A stretch of 64,000 bases of DNA from Oceanitalea stevensii (GTDB taxonomy: Bacteria; Actinomycetota; Actinomycetes; Actinomycetales; Actinomycetaceae): the NCBI RefSeq assembly GCF_014837105.1, contig NZ_JACSPO010000001.1:78550-142549 (forward strand). Direction: 5' to 3'. Each line of letters opens with the position of its first letter. The first letter of the stretch is position 1. Positions 44,905 to 55,139 of this stretch are shown here, piece by piece. The translations under genes and the position numbers were made by a program. Below the pieces are notes generated by a model that had not been told where the DNA came from, did no database searches, and was given only the letters and a program-made list of their open reading frames with translations.

Positions 44905-47900
44905 GGGTGGCTCCCTCCGCCGCCCGGCGTGCCGGACCGTCCTCCCGCAGCCGCAGCCCGCGCGGGGTGGCGAAGAAGCCGGCCGCCTCGAGCGCTACAC
45001 GCGCCGGTCCGCCGGCGCCGAGCGCGGGCTCGCCGTCCACCCGCTGGAGGGTGACGCGGCCGAGCGTCCCGCGTGCCGCCGTGGCGGCGAGCTCCTGCGC
45101 CGCAGCGGCCAGCCGGGCGGCGTCCGTGGTGAAGGACAGCAGCGTGCGGCCGCCGCGCTCGACGTACAGGCACAGCTCCCCGCCGACGAGGACGACGACG
45201 GCGCCCGCCGCCCGGCGCGCACGTGCGCCCTCGGTGGTGCCCTCGGGCCAGGGGAGGGACGCGCCGTACGGGTTGGCCGGGTCCGTCGCGGCGAGGAGGA
45301 GGGCCGTGGCGTCCTCCCGGCGGAGGGCGTCCCGCAGGAGGTCGACGCACTCGGGCAGGGCGAACTGGGCGGCACCCAGGCCCTCGACGAGGTAGCCGCG
45401 GCGGACCTTGCCGGCGTCCTCGAGCCGGGTGAGGACGGGGTAGGCGGTGCCGAATCCGCCGGGGAGGTCCTCGAGGCCCGCGGCGCCGCGGGTGAGGACG
45501 CCGTGCCGCTCGAGCAGGGCGGCCACCTGGGCGAGCACCGCCGTCGCCGTGTCCCCGCCGCGCGGGACCAGCGACCAGCGCCCGGCCGCGGCCGGGGGCT
45601 GCGGGTTGCCCGGGCGGGTGCCGGCCGCCGCCATGAGCGAGCGACGGCGGGACAGGGCCCCGCCCGCCCGCGGCGGCCGCCGTGCCGAGTGGTGGGCCGG
45701 GCGGCCACCGGAGAGCCGCGCGCGGACCGGGCCGAGGGAGTCGTTGGTGACGTGCCCGCCCCACACGAGCTCCCACAGCGCGTCGAGCACCCGCTCGGTG
45801 CTCACGAGGATGTCCTCCTCCCGGCACGCAGCGAGGAGGTCGCGGAAGAACTGCCCGCCCCCGGCCAGCGCCTCGAGGATGGTGCGCTGGAGCGGGTCGT
45901 CGGGGACCTCCTGCGGCGGGGGGAGGAGCTCGGGGCTGTCGGCGGGCGCGAGGACGAGGTAGCCGTCCACGCCCGGCAGCGCGCCGGCGCCGCACCACAC
46001 GACCTCACCGGCGGTGGTGAGCTCGTCGAGCAGGGCGGTGCGGTACCCGCTCACGCGGGCGGGCAGGACGAGGGACTCCAGCGCCGAGGCAGGCACCCGG
46101 GCCCCGGCGAGCTGGTCGACGACCGAGCTCAGCGCCGCGGTGCCCGAGCCGGCCGTCCCCACCTGCTGCCACCGCGGCAGGAAGGCGCCCAGCGTGGCCG
46201 CGGGCACGGCCTCGACCTCGCTGCGGAGCACGGCCAGGCTGCGCCGGCGCACCCGCCGCAGGACCTCGGAGTCGCAGTACTCGTCGGCCGACTCCGAGCC
46301 GGGGCGCAGACGACCGGTGACGAGCGCGGCCGCCGCGGTGAGCCTCCGCAGCACCGGCGCCAGCGCCGCCGTGCCCAGGCCCAGGTGGGCGGCGACTTCG
46401 TCGGCCCGGAAGGGGCCGTGGGTGCGGGCGTAGCGGCGCACGAGGTCACCGAGCGGGTCGGCCACCGGCTCGAGGACCTCCTCGGGCAGCCCGACGGGCA
46501 GGGCGACACCGAGGGCGTCACGCAGCCGGCCGGCGTCCTCGAGCACCGCCCAGCGGGTGCCGCCGGCGACGGTGACCCGGACGACGCGCCGGGCCGCCTC
46601 CAGCTCCTCGAGCCAGCCCTCGGCCGCGGTGGGCGGGTCGCAGCGGGTGGCGAGCTCCGCCGTCGTCACGGGCCCCAGGCGGCGGACGAGGTCGGCGACC
46701 GCCTCGACGTCCTGCGCGGGGTAGCGGCGCAGGGAGACCTCGGCCTCGATCTCGGCCAGGGCGGTGGCATCGAGGAGGTCGGCGAGCTCGGTGGCGCCCG
46801 GACCGATGAGCTCGGCGAGGAGGCGCGGGTCCAGGGTGAGGGCGGCGGCGCGGCGCTCGGCCGCGGGTGCGTCGCCGTCGTAGAGGAACTGGCCGACGTA
46901 GCCCATGAGGAGGCTGCGCGCGAAGGGCGACGGCGTGGGCGTGGAGACCTCGACCACGCGCAGCTCGCGGCGGACGACCTGCCCCATGAGCTCGGCGAGG
47001 GCGGGGGTGTCGAAGTCGTCCTGGAGGCACTCGCGGACGGCCTCGAGGACGATGGGGAAGTCGGGGTGGTCGACGGCGACGCCGAGGAGCTGCGCCGCCC
47101 GGTGCCGCTGCTGCCACAGCGGCTGGCGGCGGTCGGGGCGCCGGCGGGGCAGCAGCAGCGCCCGGGCGGCGGCCTCGCGGAAGCGCGAGGCGAAGTGCGC
47201 GGAGCCGGCCAGCGCGTCGACGACCTGCCCGGTGAGCTCGTCGGGGTCGAGGAGGAGGTCCTCGCCGCTGACGGGCAGCTCGCCGCCCTCGGAGCCGATG
47301 TCGGGCAGCCGCATGACGATGCCGTCGTCCGCGGGCATCGCGGCGACGTCCATGCCGAGCTGCTCCCGCAGCCGGGCGGCCAGGACCAGCGCCCAGGGCG
47401 TGTGGACCCGGGAGCCGAAGGGGGAGTGGATGACGAGCCGCCAGTCACCGAGCTCGTCGCGGAAGCGCTCGAGCACGATGGTGCGGTCGTCGCTGAGGTG
47501 GGCATGCTCGCGCTGCTCGTGGAGGTAGCCGAGGAGGTTGTCCCGGGCCCACTCGTCCAGCCCCTGCTCCGCGAGGCGCTCGTGGGCCTGCTCGAGCGGC
47601 AGGGCCGCGGTGGTGCGGACGAAGGCGCCCAGGGCCCGGCCGAGCTCGACGGGCCGGCCGGGGGAGTCGCCCTTCCAGAACGGCAGGCGTCCGGGCTGCC
47701 CCGGTGCCGGGGAGACGAGGACGCGGTCGGGGGTGATGTCCTCGATGCGCCACGTGCTCGAGCCGAGGGTGAAGGTGTCCCCGACCCGTGACTCGAAGAC
47801 CATCTCCTCGTCGAGCTCGCCCACGCGGCGCCCGCCGCGCCCGGCGGAGGTGACGCCGTCGCCGCCGTCGGCGCTCACGGAGGCGGCGAGGAAGACCCCG

Positions 47901-49609
47901 TAGAGGCCGCGGTCGGGGATGGTGCCGCCGCTCGTCGTCGCGAGCCGGACCGCGCCCGGCCGCGCGGAGAGGGTGCCGGCGGCGCGGTCCCACACGAGGC
48001 GGGGCCGCAGCTCGGCGAAGTCCTCGCTGGGGTAGCGGCCGGAGAGCATGTCGAGGACGGCGTGGAGGGAGGCGTCGCCCAGGGACTCGAAGGGTGCGCT
48101 GCGCCGGACGAGCGCGGCGAGCTCGTCCACCGACCAGTCCTCGACGGCGAGCATCGCGACGATCTGCTGGGCGAGGACGTCGAGCGGGTTGGCCACCACC
48201 TGGAGCGACTCGATGGCCCCCTCCTGCGCGCGCACGGAGGTGACGGAGGCGGCGAGGAGGTCCCCGCGGTGGGTGGGCAGGACGACCCCGCGGGACAGCG
48301 CCCCGACCTGGTGGCCGGCGCGTCCGATGCGCTGGAGGGCGGAGGCGACCGACGGCGGGGACCCGACCTGGACGACGAGGTCGACGGCGCCCATGTCGAT
48401 GCCGAGCTCCAGTGTGGAGGTGGCGATGACGGCCGGCAGGGTGCCCGACTTCAGCGCCGACTCGATCCTGGTCCGCTCCTCGCGGCTCATCGAGCCGTGG
48501 TGGGCGCGCGCGAGCTCGCCGTCGGCGGCCGGTGAGGCGGTCCCGGACTGTCCGGGCACCTGGGCCGCCCACCCCGAGCCCGGGGAGGACGACGACGGCG
48601 GTGCGGCGGCGTCGCCGGCGGGTCGGGTGCGCTCGGCCCAGACCTCGTTGACCCGCGCCGCGAGCCGCTCGGCGCCGCGGCGGGAGTTGGCGAAGACGAT
48701 GGTCGAGCGGTGGGCGGTGATGAGGTCGACGAGCCGCTCCTCCACGTGCGGCCAGATGGAGGCGCGGTGCTGGGTGGGCAGGCGGCCCGCGGCGCTGCCG
48801 GACAGGTCCTCCTCGCCGGGCGTGGACTCGCGGCCGGGGGCGTCGGGCAGGTCCGAGAGGTCGGGCACCGGGACGACGACGTCGACCTGGAGCTCCTTGG
48901 CGATGTCCGGGCGCACGACGCGCACCGGGCGCCCGCCGTCCTCCGGGGTGCGCGTGCCGCCGAGGAACCGGGCGACGGTCTCGACCGGACGGACCGTGGC
49001 CGAGAGACCGACCCGCTGGGCGGGGCGGGGGAGCAGGGCGTCGAGCCGCTCGAGGGAGACGGCCAGGTGCGCGCCACGCTTGGTGCCGGCGACGGCGTGG
49101 ACCTCGTCGAGGATGACGGTCTCCACCCCGCGCAGCCCCTCGCGGGCGGCGGAGGTGAGGACGAGGTAGAGCGACTCGGGGGTGGTGATGAGGATGTCGG
49201 GCGGCCGGGTGGCCAGGGCCCGCCGCTCGGCGGGCGGGGTGTCACCGGTGCGGACGCCGACCGTCACGTCGCGGACCGGCGTGCCCGCCGCTGCGGCCGC
49301 CCGCGTGATGCCGACGAGCGGGGAGCGGAGGTTGCGCTCGACGTCCGCGGCCAGGGCCTTGAGCGGGGAGACGTACAGGACCCGGGCACGCCGCTCGGGC
49401 GGCGGGTCCTCGCCGGTGAGCAGGCGGTCCACCGACCACAGGAAGGCGGACAGCGTCTTGCCCGACCCGGTGGGCGCGACGACGAGGGCGTGGTCCCCGG
49501 CACGCACCGCCTCCCAGGCACCCGCCTGCGCGGCGGTGGGTGCGGCGAAGGCCCCGGCGAACCACGCGCGCGTGGGAGCGGAGAACCCGGCCAGCGCGTC
49601 GTCCACCAT
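44891..49609 (-). CDS. lhr: Lhr-type large ATP-dependent helicase
   Basis: Superfamily 2 DNA/RNA helicase with 3'-5' polarity, linked to DNA repair in mycobacteria. The 1572-residue length is the full-length Lhr-Core plus CTD class. Residues 44-55 hold Walker A APTGSGKT; DEVH is motif II in VILDEVHAVAGTKRGAHLAV, TSTLELGIDMG is motif V and QRIGRAGHQVG is motif VI. Winged-helix and Lhr-core domains follow, then a long C-terminal region with further winged helices. ATG 49609 is preferred to upstream in-frame starts. It is divergent from DUF3046-recA-recX and overlaps nei. Confidence 0.95.
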   Translation of the reverse strand: MVDDALAGFSAPTRAWFAGAFAAPTAAQAGAWEAVRAGDHALVVAPTGSGKTLSAFLWSVDRLLTGEDPPPERRARVLYVSPLKALAADVERNLRSPLVGITRAAAAAGTPVRDVTVGVRTGDTPPAERRALATRPPDILITTPESLYLVLTSAAREGLRGVETVILDEVHAVAGTKRGAHLAVSLERLDALLPRPAQRVGLSATVRPVETVARFLGGTRTPEDGGRPVRVVRPDIAKELQVDVVVPVPDLSDLPDAPGRESTPGEEDLSGSAAGRLPTQHRASIWPHVEERLVDLITAHRSTIVFANSRRGAERLAARVNEVWAERTRPAGDAAAPPSSSSPGSGWAAQVPGQSGTASPAADGELARAHHGSMSREERTRIESALKSGTLPAVIATSTLELGIDMGAVDLVVQVGSPPSVASALQRIGRAGHQVGALSRGVVLPTHRGDLLAASVTSVRAQEGAIESLQVVANPLDVLAQQIVAMLAVEDWSVDELAALVRRSAPFESLGDASLHAVLDMLSGRYPSEDFAELRPRLVWDRAAGTLSARPGAVRLATTSGGTIPDRGLYGVFLAASVSADGGDGVTSAGRGGRRVGELDEEMVFESRVGDTFTLGSSTWRIEDITPDRVLVSPAPGQPGRLPFWKGDSPGRPVELGRALGAFVRTTAALPLEQAHERLAEQGLDEWARDNLLGYLHEQREHAHLSDDRTIVLERFRDELGDWRLVIHSPFGSRVHTPWALVLAARLREQLGMDVAAMPADDGIVMRLPDIGSEGGELPVSGEDLLLDPDELTGQVVDALAGSAHFASRFREAAARALLLPRRRPDRRQPLWQQRHRAAQLLGVAVDHPDFPIVLEAVRECLQDDFDTPALAELMGQVVRRELRVVEVSTPTPSPFARSLLMGYVGQFLYDGDAPAAERRAAALTLDPRLLAELIGPGATELADLLDATALAEIEAEVSLRRYPAQDVEAVADLVRRLGPVTTAELATRCDPPTAAEGWLEELEAARRVVRVTVAGGTRWAVLEDAGRLRDALGVALPVGLPEEVLEPVADPLGDLVRRYARTHGPFRADEVAAHLGLGTAALAPVLRRLTAAAALVTGRLRPGSESADEYCDSEVLRRVRRRSLAVLRSEVEAVPAATLGAFLPRWQQVGTAGSGTAALSSVVDQLAGARVPASALESLVLPARVSGYRTALLDELTTAGEVVWCGAGALPGVDGYLVLAPADSPELLPPPQEVPDDPLQRTILEALAGGGQFFRDLLAACREEDILVSTERVLDALWELVWGGHVTNDSLGPVRARLSGGRPAHHSARRPPRAGGALSRRRSLMAAAGTRPGNPQPPAAAGRWSLVPRGGDTATAVLAQVAALLERHGVLTRGAAGLEDLPGGFGTAYPVLTRLEDAGKVRRGYLVEGLGAAQFALPECVDLLRDALRREDATALLLAATDPANPYGASLPWPEGTTEGARARRAAGAVVVLVGGELCLYVERGGRTLLSFTTDAARLAAAAQELAATAARGTLGRVTLQRVDGEPALGAGGPARVALEAAGFFATPRGLRLREDGPARRAAEGATRARG

Positions 49610-49696
49610 GTCGTCATTGTGCAGGGCAGGTGTGACATGCACGCGTCGGTGCCGCTGCGGGAGCGGTGGACGCCGCGGGCGTGGCACGCTGGTGCG

Positions 49697-49927
49697 GTGA
49701 AGCACTCGGAGTTCCGGCAGGCGCTGGAGGAGACCTTCGGCCCCGCCTACGGCCGCACCCTGGCCACCGAGCTCGTCCTCGTGCCGCTCGGCAACCGCAC
49801 GCCGGAGCAGGCGCTCGCGGACGGGGTGGCGCCGCGCGAGGTGTGGGACGCGGTGTGCGTGGAGATGGAGCTGGACGAGCGGGTGCGCTGGCGCCACCGG
49901 GGCACCCTGGACCCGCGGCGGCGCTGA
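49697..49927 (+). CDS. DUF3046 protein
   Basis: A 76-residue protein of the DUF3046 family, found almost only in actinobacteria immediately before recA. The conserved pattern [37 protein letters not shown] is complete. Function unknown. GTG start; a CACGCT hexamer six bases upstream resembles the leaderless promoters but has C in the first position. It ends about 30 bases before the recA SOS box. Confidence 0.88.
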   Translation: MKHSEFRQALEETFGPAYGRTLATELVLVPLGNRTPEQALADGVAPREVWDAVCVEMELDERVRWRHRGTLDPRRR

Positions 49928-49956
49928 ACAGTCTGCGCGCGTGTCGGAGGGGCGGT

Positions 49957-49970
49957 CGAACGCCCGTTCG
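49957..49970. promoter_or_regulatory. SOS box (LexA operator) of recA
   Basis: CGAACGCCCGTTCG is a perfect inverted repeat matching the Gram-positive/actinobacterial LexA consensus GAAC-N4-GTTC. It lies just before the -10 hexamer. Confidence 0.85.
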
Positions 49971-49973
49971 GTT

Positions 49974-49979
49974 TACGCT
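49974..49979 (+). promoter_or_regulatory. -10 element of the recA promoter
   Basis: TACGCT, four bases after the SOS box, giving a recA leader of about 165 bases. Confidence 0.6.
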
Positions 49980-50153
49980 GGTCCCCAGGGAAGGACGAGC
50001 CGCGGAGCTCCACAGCCGGTGGGGCCCACGTCCCGGATGTCAGTGGTCGGACATAGCCTCCCCACAGGTAGCCGTCCGGAGAGGGCGGGCCCTGACAGAC
50101 CAGCCCCGTCCCGCACGGCCGCGCCCCGCCGGCCACGACACAAGGAGACCCAC

Positions 50154-51194
50154 ATGGCCGCTCCCGTAGCAGACCGCAGCAAGGCCCTGGAGGCCGCGCT
50201 CAGCCAGATCGACCGCCAGTTCGGCAAGGGCTCGATCATGCGGCTGGGGGACGACACCCGTCCGCCCGTCGCCGTCATCCCCACCGGGTCGGTGGCCCTG
50301 GATGTCGCCCTCGGCATCGGCGGGCTGCCCCGCGGCCGCGTCGTCGAGATCTACGGCCCGGAGTCCTCGGGCAAGACGACCGTCGCGCTCCACGCCGTGG
50401 CCAACGCGCAGAAGGCCGGCGGGATCGCCGCCTTCATCGACGCAGAGCACGCGCTGGACCCCGAGTACGCGAAGAAGCTCGGCGTCGACACCGACGCCCT
50501 CCTCGTCTCCCAGCCGGACACCGGTGAGCAGGCGCTGGAGATCATGGACATGCTCATCCGGTCCGGGGCGCTGGACATCGTGGTCATCGACTCCGTCGCG
50601 GCGCTCGTGCCCAAGGCCGAGATCGAGGGCGAGATGGGCGACTCCCACGTCGGTCTCCAGGCCCGCCTCATGTCCCAGGCGCTGCGCAAGATCACCGGTG
50701 CGCTGTCCGCGTCGGGCACCACGGCGATCTTCATCAACCAGCTGCGCGAGAAGATCGGCGTGTTCTTCGGCTCCCCGGAGACCACCACCGGTGGCAAGGC
50801 GCTGAAGTTCTACGCCTCCATCCGCATCGACGTCCGCCGGATCGAGACCCTCAAGGAGGGGACCGTCCCGGTGGGCAACCGCACGCGGGCCAAGATCGTC
50901 AAGAACAAGATGGCCCCGCCCTTCAAGCAGGCGGAGTTCGACATCGTCTACGGCCAGGGCATCTCGCGCGAGGGCGGCCTCATCGACCTCGGCGTCGAGC
51001 ACGGCATCGTGCGCAAGTCCGGCGCCTGGTTCACCTACGAGGGCGACCAGCTCGGCCAGGGCAAGGAGAACTCCCGCCGCTTCCTCAAGGACAACCCCGA
51101 GCTCGCCGAGGAGATCGAGAAGAAGATCCTCGACAAGCTCGGTATCGGGGTCAAGGTGGAGGACGCCGACGCCGAGGCGAAGGTCGACTTCTGA
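50154..51194 (+). CDS. recA: recombinase RecA
   Basis: ATP-dependent strand-exchange protein and co-protease for LexA. The 346-residue product has Walker [10 protein letters not shown] near residue 66, the FIDAEHALD loop, Walker [13 protein letters not shown], the L1/L2 DNA-binding loops ([20 protein letters not shown] and [22 protein letters not shown]) and the C-terminal domain with an acidic end. No intein interrupts it, unlike some mycobacterial recA genes. ATG after AAGGAGA. SOS-regulated through the upstream LexA site. Confidence 0.98.
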   Translation: MAAPVADRSKALEAALSQIDRQFGKGSIMRLGDDTRPPVAVIPTGSVALDVALGIGGLPRGRVVEIYGPESSGKTTVALHAVANAQKAGGIAAFIDAEHALDPEYAKKLGVDTDALLVSQPDTGEQALEIMDMLIRSGALDIVVIDSVAALVPKAEIEGEMGDSHVGLQARLMSQALRKITGALSASGTTAIFINQLREKIGVFFGSPETTTGGKALKFYASIRIDVRRIETLKEGTVPVGNRTRAKIVKNKMAPPFKQAEFDIVYGQGISREGGLIDLGVEHGIVRKSGAWFTYEGDQLGQGKENSRRFLKDNPELAEEIEKKILDKLGIGVKVEDADAEAKVDF

Positions 51195-51769
51195 GCCCCT
51201 CGTCCCGTCCCGGTGGTCGGAGGCCCGCGCAGGAGCCTCCGGCCACCGGCGCTGCCGCCGAGGACGTCGAACCTCCCGGTGAGGAGGTCGCCCGCGCGAT
51301 CCTCCTGCGCCAGCTCGCGGCCGCACCACGCAGCCGCGCGCAGCTGGCGGAGAAGCTCGCCGCGAAGGACGTCCCCGACGAGATCGCCGAGCAGCTCCTC
51401 GACCGCTTCGAGGAGGTCGGCCTCGTCGACGACGCCGCCTACGCCGAGATGCTCGTGCGCACCCGCCACGGGGAGCGCGGCCTCGCCCGGCGGGCGCTGG
51501 CCCACGAGCTGCGTCTCAAGGGCGTGAGCCCCGAGGTCGCTGAGCAGGCCCTCGAGCAGATCGACGACGACGACGAGCTCACAGCCGCGCGTGACCTCGC
51601 CCTCCGCAAGGCTCGCGCGAGCCGCGGACTGGACCACGACAAGCGCCGCCGCCGGCTCGCGGGGATGCTCGCCCGCAAGGGCTACTCACCCGGTGTGGCG
51701 ATGCGGGCAGTCGACGAGGCGCTCGCCGCCGACGGCGAGGAGCCCGCCGGCGAGCCCCTGGCGCCGTAG
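51191..51769 (+). CDS. recX: RecA regulator RecX, apparent CTG start
   Basis: Binds RecA filaments and limits their activity. The 192-residue reading has a Pro-rich N-terminal tail and three-helix RecX repeats: [23 protein letters not shown], then [38 protein letters not shown] and the C-terminal [24 protein letters not shown]. No ATG, GTG or TTG lies in frame upstream of the conserved domain. The only plausible initiator is CTG at 51191, which overlaps the recA stop as CTGA, the same geometry as the ATGA/GTGA overlaps elsewhere in the window. ATG 51449 would delete the first repeat. Confidence 0.82.
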   Translation: MSPSSRPGGRRPAQEPPATGAAAEDVEPPGEEVARAILLRQLAAAPRSRAQLAEKLAAKDVPDEIAEQLLDRFEEVGLVDDAAYAEMLVRTRHGERGLARRALAHELRLKGVSPEVAEQALEQIDDDDELTAARDLALRKARASRGLDHDKRRRRLAGMLARKGYSPGVAMRAVDEALAADGEEPAGEPLAP

Positions 51770-51807
51770 GAGCCGGAGGTCGGCCCTGCGTGCCGGACCA
51801 GGTCGAC

Positions 51808-52671
51808 TCAGCGCGCCGCCACGCGGGCCCCCGGCTTCTCGACCTTCTGCCCCCGCTGGCGCAGGCGCCTCTCGACGACGATCGCCACCCGGGTGAGTGT
51901 GAAGTTCAGGGTGAGGTAGATCGCCAGCGTCGCGACGAAGAACGGCAGCCGGCTCTCGTTGCCGAAGAAGTTGTAGTTGAGCTGGGACGCCCGGAGCAGC
52001 TCGTGGTAGGCGATGATGAAGCCGATCGAGGTGTCCTTGAGCAGCACCACCAGCTGGGCGATGAGGCTCGGCAGCATGACCCGCACGGCCTGCGGGAGCA
52101 TGATGATGAAGAAGTTCTGGAACCATGACAGGCCGATCGCCAGGCCTGCCTCTCCCTGGCCCTTGGCGATGGAGGAGAGTCCGGCGCGGAGGATCTCGGC
52201 GACGATGGCGGCGTTGTAGATCACCAGTCCGAACACCACCGAGGCGAACGGGCTGAAGCCGAAGACGAAGTACCCGAACATCATGAGGACGAGGACCGGC
52301 AGCCCGCGGAAGAGCTCGATGAGGCCGGTGGTGGGGGTGCGGACCGCCCGGCGCGGCGTGGTGCGGAGGATGACGAGGACGAGCGCGAGCAGACCGGCCA
52401 ACGGCATGGCGAGCGCTGCGGCCTTGAGGGTGCCCTGGATGAGCCCGCCCCACAGCAGCGAGTCCCACCACACGTTCTGGACGGACTGGCCGCGCGGTGG
52501 GTCGACGAGCACGAGCCAGCGGTCGTTGAAGATGTCGTTGCGGTACATCGCGTACAGGCCCCACGCGAGGATCGCGAGGATGAGGAGCCCGGCGAGGGCG
52601 GAGAGCAGGCGCTGGCGCCGACGGGTGACCGGGCCGGGGGCGTCGTACAGGACGGTGCTGACGTCACTCAT
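51808..52671 (-). CDS. gluD: glutamate-type ABC transporter permease
   Basis: Second membrane subunit of a polar amino acid (HAAT) importer. The 287-residue product has a cytoplasmic N-terminal tail, a first helix near residue 30, a loop of about 40 residues, then the core of four or five helices with the EAA motif EAGLAIGLSWFQNFFIIMLPQ near residue 185. The basic C-terminal tail is typical of GluD. Start at an ATGA overlap with gluC. It converges with recX. Confidence 0.92.
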   Translation of the reverse strand: MSDVSTVLYDAPGPVTRRRQRLLSALAGLLILAILAWGLYAMYRNDIFNDRWLVLVDPPRGQSVQNVWWDSLLWGGLIQGTLKAAALAMPLAGLLALVLVILRTTPRRAVRTPTTGLIELFRGLPVLVLMMFGYFVFGFSPFASVVFGLVIYNAAIVAEILRAGLSSIAKGQGEAGLAIGLSWFQNFFIIMLPQAVRVMLPSLIAQLVVLLKDTSIGFIIAYHELLRASQLNYNFFGNESRLPFFVATLAIYLTLNFTLTRVAIVVERRLRQRGQKVEKPGARVAAR

Positions 52672-53318
52672 CGTGCGAACGCCACCTTTCGCTCGACCCG
52701 GTTGGCAAGGATGCCCGCCGGCACCGTGATGAGGAGGTAGAAGACCGCGATACCGCTGAACACCCACAGGGCGCTGCCGGGGTTCGACAGGGAGACCGTG
52801 CGGGCGGCGGACACGAGCTCGGGCGAGGCGAAGCCCGCGGCGATCGAGGTGTTCTTCACCATGGCGATGAGGACGTTGATGAGTGGCGGCACGACGGTGC
52901 GCAGCGCCTGCGGCAGCACGACGAGCTGCAGCGACTGGCCGCCGGTGAGGCCGATGGCCCGGGCGGCCTCAGCCTGCCCGATGCCCACGCTGTTGATGCC
53001 CGAGCGGACGGCCTCGCACACGAAGGCCGAGGTGTACACGGAGAGGGCGACGATGGCCTGGGTGCGCCCGATCGGGATGAGGATGTCCATCGTCAGCAGC
53101 ACGCCGGCGACGAAGATGAAGATCAGCGTCAGCGGTGTGTTGCGCATGACCTCGACCCACGCGGTGGACACCCAGCGCAGCGTCGAGAGGGGGGACACGC
53201 GCATCGCGGCCAGCAGGACTCCCGCCACCAGCGAGATGACGCCGCTGACCGCGGCGATGTACAGGGTGGTGAGGAAGCCGTTCCAGAATGCCGGCAGGTT
53301 GTCGAGGACGACGTTCAT
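52668..53318 (-). CDS. gluC: glutamate-type ABC transporter permease
   Basis: First membrane subunit of the importer. The 216-residue product has five helices and the EAA loop EAARAIGLTGGQSLQLVVLPQ near residue 130 that contacts the ATPase. ATG 53318 is preferred to a TTG one codon upstream. It is separated from gluB by 67 bases that contain a strong hairpin, which probably lowers permease expression relative to the binding protein. Confidence 0.92.
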   Translation of the reverse strand: MNVVLDNLPAFWNGFLTTLYIAAVSGVISLVAGVLLAAMRVSPLSTLRWVSTAWVEVMRNTPLTLIFIFVAGVLLTMDILIPIGRTQAIVALSVYTSAFVCEAVRSGINSVGIGQAEAARAIGLTGGQSLQLVVLPQALRTVVPPLINVLIAMVKNTSIAAGFASPELVSAARTVSLSNPGSALWVFSGIAVFYLLITVPAGILANRVERKVAFAR

Positions 53319-53341
53319 CAAGGTTCCCGATCAGCGTGGGT

Positions 53342-53373
53342 GCGGTCCGGGGCGCCGCAGCGCCCCGGACCGC
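53342..53373 (-). terminator. attenuating hairpin between gluB and gluC
   Basis: A perfect 14-bp stem with a four-base loop (GCGGTCCGGGGCGC with its complement). In binding-protein operons such a stem usually protects the upstream mRNA and reduces read-through. Confidence 0.65.
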
Positions 53374-53385
53374 GTGGAGGTCGGC

Positions 53386-54237
53386 TCAGTACCGGTCGAC
53401 CGCCGGCGGCTCGGGCGTGTCGAGCACCGCGCCGGCGGTGTTCTCCCAGGCCTCCGCCCAGCGGCCGTCCTCGTAGGCGGCCTCGAGGGTGTCGTTGACG
53501 AAGGTGCGGAAGTCGTCGTCGTCCTTGGCCAGACCGATTCCGTAGGGCTCCTCGGTGAACTGCTCACCGACGAGCTTGAAGTCGTCCGGCTGCTCGTTGA
53601 CGTAGCCGGCGAGGATGACGTTGTCGGTGGTGACCGCGTCGACCTGGCCGCTGCTCAGCGGGTCGAGGCAGTCGGTGTAGGCGCCGTAGGTGACGAGCTC
53701 GGCGTCGGGGTAGTTGTCGCGGATGTTCTGCGCGGGCGTCGAGCCGTCCGCGGAGCACACGGTCTTGCCGGCGAGGTCGTCCGGGCCGTTGATGTCGGTG
53801 TTGTCCGCCGTCACCATGAGCGACTGGCCGGCGACGTAGTACGGCCCGGCGAAGTCGATGAGCTCCTTGCGCTCGTCGTTGATCGTGTAGGTCGCCACGA
53901 CGAGGTCGACCGACCCGTTCTGGATGAGCGTCTCGCGCTGGGCGGACTGCGCCTCGACGAACTCGGCCTCCACGCCGAGCTCGTCGGCGATGAGCTGGCC
54001 GATCTCGACGTCGAAGCCGACGGGGACGCCGTCGGGGCCCTGGAGGCCGAAGAGCGGCTGGTCGAACTTCGTGCCGATGGTGATGGTCCCCTCCTCGACG
54101 ATCCGTGCCATGGTGCTGCCCTCGGGGAAGTCGGCCGGGTCGGCGCTCTCGCCGTTCCCGTTCCCGCCGTCGTCTCCGCAGGCCGTCAGCGCCAGCAGCG
54201 CTGCGGCTGCGATCGCGATCACTCGGGTCTTCTGCAT
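53386..54237 (-). CDS. gluB: glutamate-binding lipoprotein of ABC transporter
   Basis: Periplasmic-type solute-binding protein tethered by lipid. The 283-residue product has the lipobox LTAC with Cys20, a Gly/Asn linker, and a family 3 (SBP_bac_3) domain: [29 protein letters not shown] start, [18 protein letters not shown] near residue 130, [16 protein letters not shown], and [20 protein letters not shown] near the end. ATG after AAGGAGA. Glutamate as substrate is inferred from the gluABCD arrangement. Confidence 0.92.
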   Translation of the reverse strand: MQKTRVIAIAAAALLALTACGDDGGNGNGESADPADFPEGSTMARIVEEGTITIGTKFDQPLFGLQGPDGVPVGFDVEIGQLIADELGVEAEFVEAQSAQRETLIQNGSVDLVVATYTINDERKELIDFAGPYYVAGQSLMVTADNTDINGPDDLAGKTVCSADGSTPAQNIRDNYPDAELVTYGAYTDCLDPLSSGQVDAVTTDNVILAGYVNEQPDDFKLVGEQFTEEPYGIGLAKDDDDFRTFVNDTLEAAYEDGRWAEAWENTAGAVLDTPEPPAVDRY

Positions 54238-54272
54238 GCTGTTCTCCTTCGAAGTGCGGACAGTGCGGAGGG

Positions 54273-55049
<777 letters not shown>

Positions 55050-55056
55050 AGTGGCA

Positions 55057-55062
55057 AACCTA
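55057..55062 (-). promoter_or_regulatory. -10 element of leaderless gluA promoter
   Basis: TAGGTT on the minus strand, seven bases before ATG 55049, divergent from miaB. Confidence 0.6.
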
Positions 55063-55124
55063 ACCACACTTGTGATGACGATCATGTAAATCGAGGTCAC
55101 GGTCGGGACACGGCGCGGCCCAAC

Positions 55125-55130
55125 TACACT
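55125..55130 (+). promoter_or_regulatory. -10 element of the miaB promoter
   Basis: TACACT, nine bases before ATG 55140, so the transcript would have at most two or three untranslated bases. Confidence 0.5.
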
Positions 55131-55139
55131 TGGCCGACG

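Noticed and set aside
51213..51527. GTG 51213 as the recX start
   Set aside because: It is in a different frame from the RecX repeats and gives a Pro/Arg/Ser-rich shadow product.
51449..51769. ATG 51449 as the recX start
   Set aside because: It would remove the conserved first helical repeat, whose codons continue upstream in frame as far as 51191.
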